A stretch of DNA of 64,000 nt. Origin: Hymenolepis diminuta. Taxonomy: Eukaryota > Platyhelminthes > Cestoda > Cyclophyllidea > Hymenolepididae. A program made the translations under genes and the position numbers. A model generated the notes under the pieces. That model was not told the origin of the DNA and searched no databases. It was given only the letters and a program-made list of their open reading frames with translations. Location of the stretch: positions 2,128,321 through 2,192,320 of the forward strand of contig CAADRB010000018.1 in assembly GCA_900708905.1 (NCBI GenBank), written 5' to 3'. Below, in pieces: positions 28,006 through 41,545 of the stretch (position 1 is the first letter of the stretch; every line of letters starts with the position of its first letter).

Positions 28006-30390
28006 TGACATAGCAGAGAAAATGGCGAGTTATGCTTTTATGATCCAAATCTTGTTTTATTATATATTTTCATTTAAAAGACAGAGACAAAAACATCACA
28101 AGTACTTGGTGGTCTCAAGTATGAGACCAGGGAAAAGCACAAAGAAGCACTTGATACAATTTCTAAACTAAGCAAGCAAATAATGGATGGTCTTCTTATA
28201 CATTTTTGCATGACAGATACAAATTTATCTTCCTTCATCTAAATTGATGCTGCTTTTGTTACTAGCCTTTTGAGGGAACCGAGAATTCACTTAAAAATTC
28301 TTGGACATAAATTTCCCAACGCTGACGAAAAATTCATTTGACCCTAAAATCTGGTTTGCTGAATTCCACCTTAAAATATTTTCTATTAAGTTTGGAAAAG
28401 CATTAATTTTTTATTTTCATACCTGAAATCGACAAAGCCTGCATCATCTGTGATTTTCTCATATTTGTACAGCGGAACAATAAAAACCTAACTACTGAGG
28501 AATGGAATGATGCAACAAGACTCAACACTGCCAGTGCCATAATTTATTTAGGAAGCCCTTTCCTATTGCATCGGACCTATTTAAGGAAGTATTAGGTCCC
28601 ATTCGAGTTTTTATCTTCAAATTCTTGGAATCTATCTTTGAACTCGTTGTTAACTTGAAGGACGTTTTATTCAATGACTCAAGTAAGAAGTTCATTCGAA
28701 TTCGTTGCAAGGAACTTAGCAATATTTGTGTGAAGATGCACGATAAAAATAAACAAAAGAACGTAGCCACCTTGAATACCTTATTGCCAAAGTGGTCAAA
28801 AATCTTGATGCCGATACGTTTATATAACATAAGATGAATGTAAATTTTGCTTTGACTTTAAAAATTTCTGTCAATTTTAATACAGATAGCGGAGGAATTA
28901 TGTTGAAAGAAATAGTGACAGTCCTTCATTACCCTCAGTTGATCTCAAAATCAGATGACAAAAATTAGCTTAAAGAACTACTGAACTGCCAATTTGGTTA
29001 TACTGCAACGATGAAATTGTCCAAGGAAATGCAATTTAAATACTCGAGTTTATGATTTATCAAAGGGAATCTTCAGAACTTCTTGATAATTTGGAAACAA
29101 GGAACTGTTTTTGTCATGATACGTTCTTCTCTGTAGGATACCGTAATCGACTTTTAGATCTCTTAAGAAATTATACTAGTTATAAATAAAAATCTGACAA
29201 CATCGCAATACAAAACGATCCAAACTAGCACATCAAAATAAGACGCACATTTGCGATTGATAGGTCGATTTATATTATGCGCCATTTACAATATTAATTT
29301 AAATAAAGTGGTTCGATAAAAGAGAATTAAAAGAAGCGGAAATTAAAGGGTAGAAAACAAAGAATCTTAAATATAATAATTATTTTTAGAGAAAATATTA
29401 TTCATTCTATGCAGCAGTTTTCAAAAAGCCAAAATGGACTACAAGATGATGTAGAAATTATTGTTGTTATTAATAATAGTAATAATAATAGTACATATGG
29501 GCACAATCAGGATTTTTTGCTTTTAGCATTTTTTAAATCTTTCTTACTAAGAAATATTAAGTGAGATATTGCCTGAGGACTCTCATGTAATGTGCAAAGA
29601 CCATTTGGACAGGAACTGATTGAATTGTGCTGTTAACTTTGGAACGGTTGAAATCACTACGCTCAATACGAAAATATCACTACCGAAAATTCTTATATGA
29701 TCATTTATTTAAACGTTGACGCAAATTTCTGCAAAATTTCTATTAATTGTAAAGCTCATCACCTCTATTTAGTCTTCGAACAAGATAGCCCCTATATAAT
29801 GCATTTATTTGGCACCCTTCCACAAATTAAAGTTCACCGCTTTAGCCATAGAAGACACCAATGTCTGTGAAATTTCGTGAGTTTTACCCTTGGGAGTCCA
29901 CTAATTCAAACGAAGTCAACACTGAAGAAGATGTAATTGAACTCTTTTATAAATAATATATTGACCATGTTCGAAGATTGCTGAAATTTTACTTGGACAA
30001 GGAATTCGTGCACAAATGGAGGCCTTTATTGGTAGATTTTATTCATCCATTGAAAGTTTGTTTTGTTTTTTGTTTTAGTTAAATGCTATATTTTTACCAC
30101 TCTGCTAGCTAGATTCTAACGCTTATTTACTTTAGCATGGTTTCAGTGTTTATTGCTAGAGGAGTGGGAAATTCGATCTGCGAACAACAAGTTGGTTAAC
30201 CATGGACAAAAGTGGAACTTCTGCCATTCATAAAATTTATTGTAGTTTGTAGATTTCAGTAGTTCTTTATTGGGTTTGACGGAGACAATAACATGATTCC
30301 AATGAAGGAGGCAAACTTCCTTCGTTTCGTAGCCAGATATGCAACCTTTCTAATTGGAGGCTGTCAAAACTTACCACCGTTATAAAGAAG
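28006..30390 (+). pseudogene. Scattered coding-like fragments, possibly a decayed gene
   Basis: Several plus-strand islands have protein-like composition in an otherwise featureless region. At 28081-28240 a frame rich in Lys/Glu helix (for example REKHKEALDTISKLSKQIMD) stops at TAA. A frame of about 109 codons runs from about 28509 to 28837. A 31-codon ATG frame with an acidic tail starts near 29862. A frame near 29958-30080 includes KFYLDKEFVHKWRPLLVDF. A frame at about 30262-30385 includes KEANFLRFVARYATFLIGG. They sit in different frames and I could not join them with matching splice phases. I do not recognise the family. They may be remains of a multi-exon gene, or real small exons I failed to connect. 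Confidence 0.25.
29458..29494. repeat. ATT/AAT-rich triplet microsatellite
   Basis: An imperfect trinucleotide tract (ATTGTTGTTATT followed by AATAGTAATAATAATAG) in intergenic DNA. Confidence 0.7.
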
Positions 30391-33300
30391 CCAAATAAGA
30401 GAAATCGACTGCATCCCATTGCCCAATCCCGTTTAAATAAACTAAATCTGTCCTAATATATTTCCCTTCAGGAGTTGCGAGATTATCTAGCTGTTTGTAA
30501 TTAATCAAATAGTGTTTTCAATGAATAAGATGCTTTCATAAATAAAGTTGTTTCGTCAATGTATATCTCGATTTTAATCTCATTTTTGCGGTTAAAATTT
30601 TCGTTTATTGGAATATTTGAACAAGTAATTTGTAATTTACCTAATCACTCATTTCAAAATATTGTCTAAATCCTCTCTATCTCTAAAATTTTTACTGAGT
30701 ATCCAATAGATTAGGTTTTTTTAGTGATCTATAATGTCCGATATTCCATTTTCTTCGATAGAGAAGAGAGGAGGAGGAATCACATGTCAGTTGGGCACAA
30801 AACGAATTTTAAGTACCACCTTGAAATATGTCAATTGCTCAGTAATACAATATTTATGGAAATATAGTGTGATAGATAATAAAAATGCTATGTTCAAGGG
30901 GAAATATTCATTAAAATAACTTTGCAGCCTTGACAAGACTATGATTGGTTTTCTAATTAGGCATATATTTGAAGAAATTTACTAAAATAGGTTATAATTT
31001 CTGAAATCATATGCCGGGATTTGCATAAAATACATTCGTTTCTATTTTTTATTCATAAATGTTTTTTGATATCCTCTAAGTATCACACAGTGGTACAAAC
31101 CGGAAACTTTTAGAAACGTCCAGAAAGCCTGGGATGTTACAATAACGTTAGTACTGATCTCTGGACATTTTATTTTTGTAGAGGTCTACAACACCGATAT
31201 CACAGTCAGAAGTAGGAAAAGCACAAGTTCTCATTGTTATAGAGAAAGCTTATTAAATTTCTATAATATTTAACATATACCCAGGTCTGACTCTCTTTCC
31301 TTCAATATAAATTTAATTAAGATATATGTTAATTGTATATTTAATTAAATTTGATAATCCGAACTGCCTTAGTCCAGAACCGTTCACTGTTGAAATAAGA
31401 TGGTGTAATTCGGAGATTCGTCCATTTTATGTATATTTGAGTTTCAAATCACATCCGAACTTATCTAATCCAACCTTCTTAGAGCAGAATTTAAAGCAAA
31501 ATTGAAAAAAATGATCAAGCAGAGATTCTGATAGCTTCTTTTTATTTAACTTTGAATCTAGCTTATCACCCATGATATGAACATATTAAATAGATTTACC
31601 TAAATTGTAGTATCAAAACTTAAGAGGTCAGATGGCAAGATTGCGCTTATTTAAATGTATCTTGATTTTCTGATTGCTGTGTAACATTTTTTGAATGCTT
31701 TAAATGTTATGTTGAATAGGAACATCCATCCATCTCTATTGGTCCTATCCGATTCGGTTTTTCATCTCGTCTGTTTTTGATAATCTAATTAGCTAGAAAA
31801 AATTTTTATTTTCTTAAGCTGTTAATGTCCTAAAACTATGAAGAAGAATACATAGATTTTTTATTTACGTTTTCATTTATGTATTCTTTTATTATTTGTC
31901 AGTTGCCCTTTCTTAAAGCTACAGCTATTTAGACCCAAAAAGGGGGGTGGGGGAGAAATAAGACTTATGGCTTGACGACGGCTTTCATTCACAGAACAAA
32001 TTTACTTATGTATGTTTGAATCTGTGATAAATAAATGACTGCCTAGTTAGCCAATAATTGCAGTGACGACCTCTCCACAGGTGGCTTTACATATCCAAAT
32101 ATGATCGTGAGAGTTCAATAATCGATCATCTAGTGCATGAGGGATAGGGCTTGGTATTTCTTTCGAGTGCAACGAAGATATTTGATTAGACGTCCTAACA
32201 TCTTCTCCTTTTAATATTGGCTTTCGTCTATCGATATGCGTTGTTTAGACGTTGTACTGCGGTTGACATCAAGACTTCGGTGATCGCCAGCAATCCCGCT
32301 TTATTTCTCGGTTTTGAGGCTTTCATTCCATTTTTGGTGGTGTTGAGCTTTACTGACTTTTTTTTCCAACTTTGAGCTTCCTTTGAATGCTTTCTTATGA
32401 CAGTAGGTTAATTCTCAACTGCATCCATTTTGAGCTGGATTGTCACCTTGGAACGACCTTAAGTTTTAACACCTTTGGATAGGACATGAATTTCACTGCT
32501 TACCTAACCGTATTCTCTCATCCAGAAAAATTTCTACCGCTTTGCAGAATCTCCTGTTAGTAGAATATTTTTTCTCCTCAAGTTTTGAATGCTTTTTTCT
32601 AATTTTTATTGTTGCACCTCTTCCTCCCTTTAAAAGTATTTTGATTTAGCGTCTTGTTGCTACCGAAAGTCATGTTTCTTATACGGCAACGTAATGCTTC
32701 ATGATCTCTTTTACCAAATACGTGCTTCTTGAATGGATAGAACAGACTGAAATCCCATTTACTACTAAATCAACAATCAGATGGAGGTCTGGAGGGGGGG
32801 GAGAGGGATGAATAAACATGCCTTTTCGGAGATTTGGAGTGACAACGAAAGGACTGAATAACTGCTAAATTTTTGAGTGAAACGAAAACATTCGATTAGG
32901 CTTCCTAACACATTTAAAACAGCTTTCTGAAATTCCATAGAAAGTTAAAATTGATTTTTTTGACTACCTAACCTTGCATTTTAGTGTAGCTAAAAATGTA
33001 TACTATCTTCTACTATCTAAACTATGCAGACTGGTTTGCGAAAAACAGAAAAAAATTCAATTTGACACAAAACTTTCTTTGTGGAAAACTCTCATCTAGA
33101 GTAAATTTCCGATTAGTAAATAGTAAATGCATTTTAAACAAGCGTAAAAGCCAAGACTGACTTAAGAAAATTTCATCTTTTGATGTTTTTATTTGGTTAA
33201 ACATATTGTTTTCAGGATTGAACTACTCTCTACGCCATAACTGTGAACAAAAATTGAAATCCTCGTCTTTTTTGCACTCACACTTTTATATGATGCTGAT

Positions 33301-34758
33301 AGTTTATCCCCATTCGGTTGTTTATATTTCAGATAAATAGTTGCTCCTTTAAAAAATAAATTTAATGTATTGGAAGCTGTGCTGAAGTATCAAAGAGAAC
33401 ACCTCCTAAATATATAAAGTCTTAATAGGTTATGTTGTATGATCAGGCGCAAAAACTTCCAAGGCCAAAAAGAGACGTTTGAGAGGGATTGGAGCGAGTG
33501 GCCAGGTCAACCTTGTAGCCTTTATTCATAACCCGGGTGCTAGGACTTCACACTTAAGAAGACTTGTTGAGTAATATTCATCGTTGTTATCTTCCCAACC
33601 GTTGCGTGAGAAGATCCTTCTCCTATTATCTGCCAATTACTTTCTTTATTTGATTTGTAACTATCTATCTCTGTTTTATAATTTTTATCCATCCTTTTCC
33701 CCTTTCATTATTTCGCTCCTTTTTTCAAATCTAATCTTTCAAGTCCCCTTTCTAACAACTTAAATACAAGAACTAAACCTTTGACCAATTTGTTTAGGAA
33801 AGTATGGCCACAACTAAGTATTTCAAGGTTGGAGGGGGGACAGTGAAGAAATAATTCAGCACATCGCCTCAATTTCCTCATTATGTTAATCTGTTACTTA
33901 TTTGAATTTCAGATAATTTCTATTACGATGATTATTACAATTTTATTAATTTTACGTGGGCTCCTACTGTGAATCAGCTAGACCTTAAAATTTATCAAGT
34001 GACAATTGAAGTGCCCGGTATTCTCAATTTAAATTTTAACTGACATCACCACAGGATTTAATTTTTCGATCATCTCACAACTGGTCTGATCCAACTAGGT
34101 TGTCTTTGATGCCCAGCAATATAAACTCACTTTAAGTTCTCTCAAAATTATGTCACTCCCTACGCAACTTCCCACAATACTTTGTCATGAAACTGCTCAC
34201 CTCTGTTGCTCTATCGCTTCAAATCACGTTGTTTGCCTCACTATCATTCTATCCGTTTTTGCACAATAAAGCTATTATCCAGTTGCCTCTACTCTCATTC
34301 TAATAATACTCTGAGGCAACATAACCTGCAACTCATCTAACCTCGGATTTTCGATTTTACATTCATTTTTTCTTAATTAACCCAAAAAATTGAATATTTG
34401 TAAGAACTTGTAACTTGAGAAGCAAATTTTATTATTCAGTGACCTTTGTATAGGGTCAAAGGGGTCAACCAAGAGTATAAGCGGTGGAAAAATACCCAAT
34501 ACTAACGTGGAATTACATTTGGCATCCATGTAAGAATGTCCGATCGAACAAACGTAAATACCACCTTTAAATAACCAAATTACATCCTGCTGGATGTTTC
34601 TAGTCTATGACTGCTTTTATTAAATCTATATATAAAATGAAATAATGATGCGAACTTTTAAATAACGTCTCACTAGTCCTTAAATGACCTTTAGATTAAT
34701 ACTTGTATGAACAGCAAAGAATTTCACTCATGAATTTTCAGAAAGACATTGTACAGAT

Positions 34759-37700
34759 ATGGCGGATGAAAAGGTAAGTTTTGTTTTTTCTTAAAATTTT
34801 CCGTATGTTATGCATTAAAAAGAGCTTGCGACTTCGTTATTTTGCAATTAAGTGGATGTTGGCTAAAATATTGGAAAGTCTGCAAGACGTGATTTTAATG
34901 TGCTTTCGTAATCGTCACGGTTTTTACAGCACTATAGTGCACAAATCAGTAGAACATTCTAATTCGTAGAGATAATGCTAAATTTTTGTAAGCCCATATT
35001 AAAGCCAACACGTTTCAAGCTTTATGTCAAAGGAAGTATACAACCACATAGCAAAGTGGTAGTTCAATTTAAAAAAGGCGAAAAGATGGAAGGGAGAATA
35101 GGTTTGAGAGATATGTATTTAAAACCATACTACATCTGAGCTGCAGAATCATCAGGTTATCTAATTTCCCAAACTAAATTTTGTTCAGCTATCTCTCTTT
35201 GTCATATGGAAAATACGACTAGTGATTTCAAAGCTATCTTTATTCTGTTAATAGGCCTCCTCCACCAGTGCCTTTATTCGTGATAACCAGTGTTAAGGTA
35301 AATAATTTCACTTGTACGTGCACCCCTCATTTGTGTGTGATATTCCCAAACGTGCAAATAGATTTCTTGAAGGCTTCGTAATCAGAAATTCATGCATTAC
35401 CTGACTCTTTCTGTGGATTTTAAAACGAGATATCCCAATTTGACATTTCTATTGGTATTAAACAATTCCCTTCTGCTGTATAGTTCTTTTAGCATTTATC
35501 AAGCCTTGTTTTGAGCAATCCTTAATTTACGTAGAGGTAGATATCATTAGAGAAGCCGAATAAAAGTGGGACATTGATGATTTTTTTTGGTGGTTTTGCT
35601 TGAATCCTAATAGAACAACTTTAGATCTTGGAATCAGTTTAAACCTTGATAGCTGCGTTTTCTTATTGAAGTATACATTTAAGGACACTGTTAACTAAAA
35701 CTTCCCTGCTCAGGAAGAGTAAATAGCTGAATTTGTCGTTTGACAATTGCTGACCATATTTTCCAGAATGTTAATTGCTTAGGGAAGGCTCATTCCATTT
35801 CTCCGTACACTTGCAGTCACGCTTCTTGTGAGCATAGAAGAGTAGTTACCAGTTCAATGTTCGATTTTTTATTCCGGATCTTCTACAGTATAAAATTCCC
35901 CTTTCTGTATGGTTCTACCATCATTGTCTACTATTGTAAGTACAAGCTGAGTGGAATGAAATGTGTGAATGGAAAAGAAAAGATACGACCTTTAGTTATC
36001 AGTTTTAATATACCTCCGTTTCTCTGGAAATGAGGATGTCAGAATAGCTCTAACGATTGTTTGTCATGTAAAAGCCGATTTAGTTCACATGATCGTAGAT
36101 AAAAATAAAGCTGTTTTTTTTTAATTCACAACTATATAGCTTCAGTATTAAAGAAATGAAATAAAAGAGTGTTTATTAAATGTCGAATTTGGAAATTATG
36201 TTATTGAACATGTGTAATATACTTATTAGATTTCAGATGATAGTTTCAATAAATACTTTCAAACATATTTATCGGGTAAATATCACCCACTTGTCAAAAA
36301 ATACGGCGAAGTTTTGAGCCAGGCCATGTCCCTTAAAGGAGAAATGACGGAATGGCGTAAAGAATTTGACAAGCTCGAAACAAATTTTGATTGTGTATTT
36401 TTTATTATGAAAGCTCTGGAATGTTTTAATAAAGGTAAGTTCTCTGATACACGTGATTTTATTTAAAAGAAGTATTGCGTCAGATCGTAATTAAATTTCT
36501 CAAATAGGAGAAAAGGGAATAAAGGTTCTTGGTTTACCACCAACAAAGGAGGCAAATGAACTTCTGACAAACGGCAAATCAGATGCAATTGCGAAAAAAT
36601 GCATGTCAATTTCAGACAAATTTTATCGAGACCATGATCTTATGAGCTCCCTGGTTGCGCTCAATCGCGCCTATTTCTCAGCTGTTTCAAAGGAGGTTAA
36701 ATTTGATATTTTATTAAAACGATTACGTTTAATTAAAAGTTTTGGCGTTGATGAAGCACTGGAAGAAGAACTAGCTAATGTACTTAAAAATAAGACAACA
36801 GATGAAAGTACGCAAACAGTGGATTCTTTAAGGAATGATATTGAAGGGATTATTGATCTTCAAGTTTGTCAAGGTCATTGGATTTGTTCTCATCCTGATG
36901 TACCTGAATCTCTGACCGGCAAAGCATTTAACAATACAAAAATGCAAGAAGATAAAGTCAAATTTTTACCTGTTGACATTCTGGGTTCTCAAAGCACGAG
37001 CTTGAAAACTGGACTTAAAGTGGTGGCTTCAAGAGATATCTCTATTGGTACAACACAAATTTCTTTTCATTGAGCGATTTAAAATCTAATTTTAGGTGAA
37101 ATAATCTTTTCTGAAGAACCATATGCATCTGTATTGAATCGACCTTACAGTAGTCTTTGCTACAACTGCTACAAACGATGCATTAATATTCATCCATGTC
37201 AAGGATGCGCATATGTAAATAGAATTTTTTCCCTTTTTCAAACTGAACATTTATTAATACGACTTTAGGTCGGATTCTGCAGCCAGAAGTGTGCTGACGA
37301 TGCCAGAAATTCCAATCGTCCGTTAAATGGTGGATCGGGTCGACATGTGCACGACTGTAATGGAATGCTGCCATGTCTGCGTTTGGATGACCTCTTTGAT
37401 GAAAGTTATCGCTTTACACAAGGCTTGACTCATTTGGTGTTTATCTGCGTCGCAAATACTCCTAAAAATGTCCTATTAGATAATATTTGTGCCAGTGTGA
37501 GTGCTAGACTGAAATTCCTAGAAGTTATTTTAATGTTTTGTAATTTTTGTGATAAGCACCAATGAACACAATAAGTTTTCATTTACAACAGTCAGTAGTT
37601 TTACCGTTAAATGAATTCAACCGCATTTAATACAGTTAGTTTTTATATATCTTTTAGGATATAAATAAGAAACAACAAGATTACGTGTTCACAGAAAATT

Positions 37701-38720
37701 ATTTTGTTCCCAAATCCTCAGATTATTCATTTTTAGCTTTCAAAAATCTTTCGATTAACACGATTCCCAAGGATGCACTTTGGCAAGGTACGGTGATAGC
37801 CGTTTTTCTGACCTATTGTCTTTCGGTAAGAAAGCATAGATATCTCGGGTTGCTTTAACATCAACGCATCATATAACTGTTTCTACAAACTACTGCATAA
37901 ACATAATTATTATAATCATAGTCATCACTTTCAACGATTTCAGATAGCCGGTTATCCGATGAAATGGTTTGATGAAGCAAAGGAACACTTCTATTCAAAG
38001 CCTTCTCCATTAAATCAGCCCGATTGGCTACCGGCAAGCTGGATTGCGGCTCGTATAATTTCTCACGTCTTAATGAATGATTTCAATGTCAAAGAATATA
38101 CAGAATATTACGAAGAAAAGGGAGAACTTTTTTCGAATGCCAACTGGATTGCTAATTGTTTTTATCCTACTATTTCTCTTATTAATCATGATTGCAACCC
38201 GACTGCATGCATTGTAAATACAGCTAATGGTGGTGCATTTCTCTATGCCCTTCGACCTGTAAAAGAAGGCGAGAGAATTTCTGTCTCCTATGGAGATTAC
38301 TATTTCGCGAATTCTTCAAGCGATTCTCGTAGAGCATTTCTTCGAAGTACGTTTATTTTCAGTTGTTCCTGTGAGGCGTGCCGAAATGATTGGTGCCTAA
38401 AGGAGAGAGATTTTGAAATCCTAAAGTGTCCTCTTTGTGAATCCAGTTTTAAATCTATCAGGGATAAATGTTTGAGTTGTAAGAAAGCAAACGGTTATTT
38501 GATGTTTCAAAAAATTCTTCATGAAAAGATACCCTTTCTTTTAAATGCCCTGAAATATGATTCAGGAGTCGGAAGGGAAAGCACATCGGAGGTCATATCT
38601 GTCATGGATGACGTTCAGCGTCTTATTTCTTCTCCAAGTCCAACAGTTGCATTTGTAATGTGTAAAGCCATGCAATTCATTGATCGTACGTGTGGCATCC
38701 GATTCACTTTATTCACTTAG
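34759..38720 (+). CDS. SMYD4: SMYD4-like SET and MYND domain protein methyltransferase (about 683 aa)
   Basis: Seven exons join in phase: 34759-34773 (MADEK), 36230-36434, 36508-37047, 37096-37214, 37269-37496, 37658-37825 and 37944-38720. Family members transfer methyl groups from S-adenosylmethionine to lysines of histone or other proteins. The N-terminal half is helical (the TPR-like part of SMYD4). The MYND zinc finger spans exons 4-5: CYNC, CQGC, CSQKC and HVHDC. The SET core is in exon 7: SLINHDCNPTA, GERISVSYGD, then the post-SET zinc site CSCEAC and further CPLC/CLSC pairs. The usual NHxCxPN reads NHDCNPT, with Thr in place of the last Asn. The protein stops soon after the post-SET part, so the C-terminal TPR segment of vertebrate SMYD4 is short or missing. 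A possible donor GTACGT at about 38685 could lead to a different short end. The first coding exon is tiny; its splice phase fits only if the acceptor at 36229 is used. Confidence 0.85.
34774..36229 (+). other. Intron 1 of the SMYD4-like gene
   Basis: GTAAGT donor after the five-codon first exon; the acceptor TTATTAG ends at 36229. The 1.46-kb interior is AT-rich. Open frames at 34781-34969 and 35740-36033 show no family signature and are not needed for the phase, so they are not called. Confidence 0.6.
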
Positions 38721-40800
38721 TATTATTATTTATTAAATATGCTTTTTTGGAAAAAAATATTTTTTGCTTACCAATTTGTTGAAATATTTGTCAAAATTCT
38801 GCTTTGTTATAAACTTTATTGCATTGTCTGACAAAAATAGCTTACTTTTAATTGCTCATTATTATGTTTAGGCCAAAATTAGGTCCAAGTAAATTACATG
38901 AATGTAAACTTAAATAGCATATTCTGCGTTAAGAGTAATGCCAAAGGTGGCGATCTGATTTGTGGTAAAAATTCTCTGGCCGCTTTTAGTTGTGGACCCC
39001 TTTTAAAGTCTTAGATCTCTCTCGACTATTTCACATTCGAAGGGATTTTTATTTGTAAAGTTGACTTACAAAATAACTAGCTAGTTTTGAGTTCATTTTC
39101 CAAATATTCTACACGCTAAATACTTGTAATATGGTTCTTTACCAGCTGGTTTGCGTTAGTTCTTCCAGCACACGACCTCCTAACTAATTTTTGATTTATT
39201 CTTTAATTCTTATACAACTTTCGTTTACCTAAACACACATATATAATGTACACATGTATTCAAATTGAATATTTGGTATTTGGTATTTCTGGCACTACTA
39301 TTTTTAATGGAATGTTATACCCTAATCTGACAATTTATCCGATCTTGTACTTCGGATTTCGAAATACTCTACGCAATCAGCATTAACGTAGAGATCTAAA
39401 TAAGCAAACTTTGATTCACGTAAAATAAAGCTACGTTGTCAATGATATACCAGTACCTAGTGACTTATACAAGCTAGACTCTTAACTGACGTGCACCAGG
39501 GATATGTTAGCTCAGATCCAAAACTCAACGAAGGCTTCCTTCCACCTTGCTAAGAAAGTATAGTCATTTACACATAACTTCGATAGAGGGGGTCGATTTG
39601 TTATTTGATTAGACCATAACCGAACAGTAACGAGGATCCATTCCAAGATACCTGTGTGGAAAAACGGAAACTGAAAAATCAAGGTTCAGGGGTTAAATCA
39701 TAGAAATCCAGGAATCCTGCTCAAAGGATCACACATTCGATTTCAACTACTATAGTGAATATTTGCGAAATAAAAGATAAAAAGGAAGAGACTGAGTGGT
39801 GAGTTTGTGAATTTCTTACTTTATTTGATTCTTGAATTAGGGCCTTACTTAGTGCGTACAAATACGTGATATTAAAGCCCTCTACATTAAAATAATCGGA
39901 TTATTTCTATTGATAACTTTAAGATAAAAAATACTCTTGGCCTTTTAATAGATGTTAGTATAGATAGACGCATTTCTCATTGACTATTTCATCACTTATT
40001 TACAAATATGTTCAGTAATCATGAAACGTCATCAAAAGCATTGCATATCAAGTTTTAGAGAGATGAACAAATAAGAAAGGAAGAGAATACCTTGAAAAGA
40101 GATGAGACTAAAAGAAATAAAGGGTTAGGAGATCGGAAAAATTACAACCAAAAAGAGGCTAGAATGATTAACCATCATCGCCAAAGGGATTCATCGATTT
40201 CTGAGGCTGTGGTTGGGTGACTAGTTTCTGTTGACTTGATTTCTAGAATTACAATAATACAATAATAAAATAGGCGGAATTTCAGTATAGGTATTTTGTT
40301 TTAACAAAATTAAGGGAAGAAAGTTAACGTAGGTTGGGCTTTGTTAAATGTAATACTGGTATAGCTTTCTCCTGTTTTCTTCATTACACTTACCTTATAG
40401 ATCCAATGACCTTTTAACAAAACCGGGAATTAGAAGAAACCATAATAATATTTTCAGCGATGTTCCTTTTTTGGGAGTGAACGATCGTGGTTAACGTGGA
40501 CCCAGTAAGCGGAATGACGAATCGCACTGTTTAAGTTTGGTTAATAAAGGGTACGACGGAGTCTGAGTTTCTCACCGAGGAGTCTCAATGATGTTATGCC
40601 TCAACCCAAGATGAGTGTTAGAAACACCTTCTTAATGGGCTTGAAAATCATTGTTATTATCTGATTAGTCGAGCGAAATCCTAATTTTAGTCCTCTTTCA
40701 GTGCTAATTGTAGTATTAATTCTATTTTATCAGACCCCCCATATTTCTATTGAAAATAAATATGCAACATTGTTTTGATTTTGGTTCTTCATTACTCACC
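38721..40800. other. Intergenic region between SMYD4-like gene and VPS8
   Basis: The sequence is AT-rich and no open frame of note is seen. It should contain the 3' untranslated region of the SMYD4-like gene. Nothing else is recognised. Confidence 0.6.
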
Positions 40801-41083
40801 TCAGAGGAATAAGTGGTGATATTTTAGGTCCTTTAAGAGACTTGCATTGAATTTAATGTCAAAACTGCGAATAACATTTTCATCTGTGGAGTTGAAACCA
40901 ACACTGTCTTGTACGAGGCATTCTGTATCGGAAATCTCAGTATTTAGGTCCTTAGTGATCTTCATACCAGTAGAAGAATGATATTGTCGAAATTGTAAAA
41001 CCGTTGCTTGCTTTTTGCAGGTGTTCCCTTTCAATAAACAGCTCCGCAATTCATTGATTTGCGCAGATACAACTGAGGTAGGA
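40801..41083 (-). other. Candidate unassigned terminal exon
   Basis: On the minus strand a frame of about 94 codons opens after a good acceptor (TTCCTACCTCAG, just above 41083) and ends at TGA 40801-40803. It includes the segment EISDTECLVQDSVGF and ends KYHHLFL. Composition looks protein-like. It lies just downstream of VPS8, but VPS8's last exon ends in phase 0 at its GTAAGT while this frame needs one leftover base, so it does not join. It could be the end of another minus-strand gene or chance. Confidence 0.3.
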
Positions 41084-41545
41084 ATCCAGACTTTTAGAGG
41101 CGGTTGGTTGTTTTGAACATATCAGTTCGGCCAAATAAAAAAAATCACAAACCGACTGGAATTCTGCTATAGATTCCTGCACCTTGTTTTGCAAGATTAC
41201 TATTGGTGGTCTCAGCATAGCTTTAACTACGTACCTCTACGATGACCCATCAACCTCGCTGAACTCCAGACCTCATAGAGTGCTGACATTCAAACACTTA
41301 AAGATCTGATTATTTTTTACAGGTATATGCTTTATAAGTACTGGTATTTGCTGAGATAATGGGTATCCTATTTCTTTAATCCGTCTTTAGGTCAACTAAA
41401 TAAGCCAAAATTACTTGCTCTCTGATACTAGACCATATATTGTAAGCAGTATCTTTCAGGTAGAGCATACTCAGCCATCTTTTCATTGGTCTACTTAAGT
41501 TAAAACTGACATAATGCATAGAACACGACTACAGTAAACATATAT

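Larger units (their letters stand above)
23871..34758. other. 11-kb intergenic region, no definite gene
   Basis: This is AT-rich sequence between the plakin-like stop codon and the SMYD4-like start. The first few hundred bases should hold the plakin 3' untranslated region; an AATAAA lies near 24304. Coding-like fragments at 28.0-30.4 kb are listed separately. G-runs occur near 31940-31953, 32790-32800 and 33832-33840, and an ATT/AAT-rich triplet tract at about 29458-29494. The remaining open frames are short, motif-free and not splice-compatible. No RNA gene or intact transposon was recognised. Confidence 0.55.
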
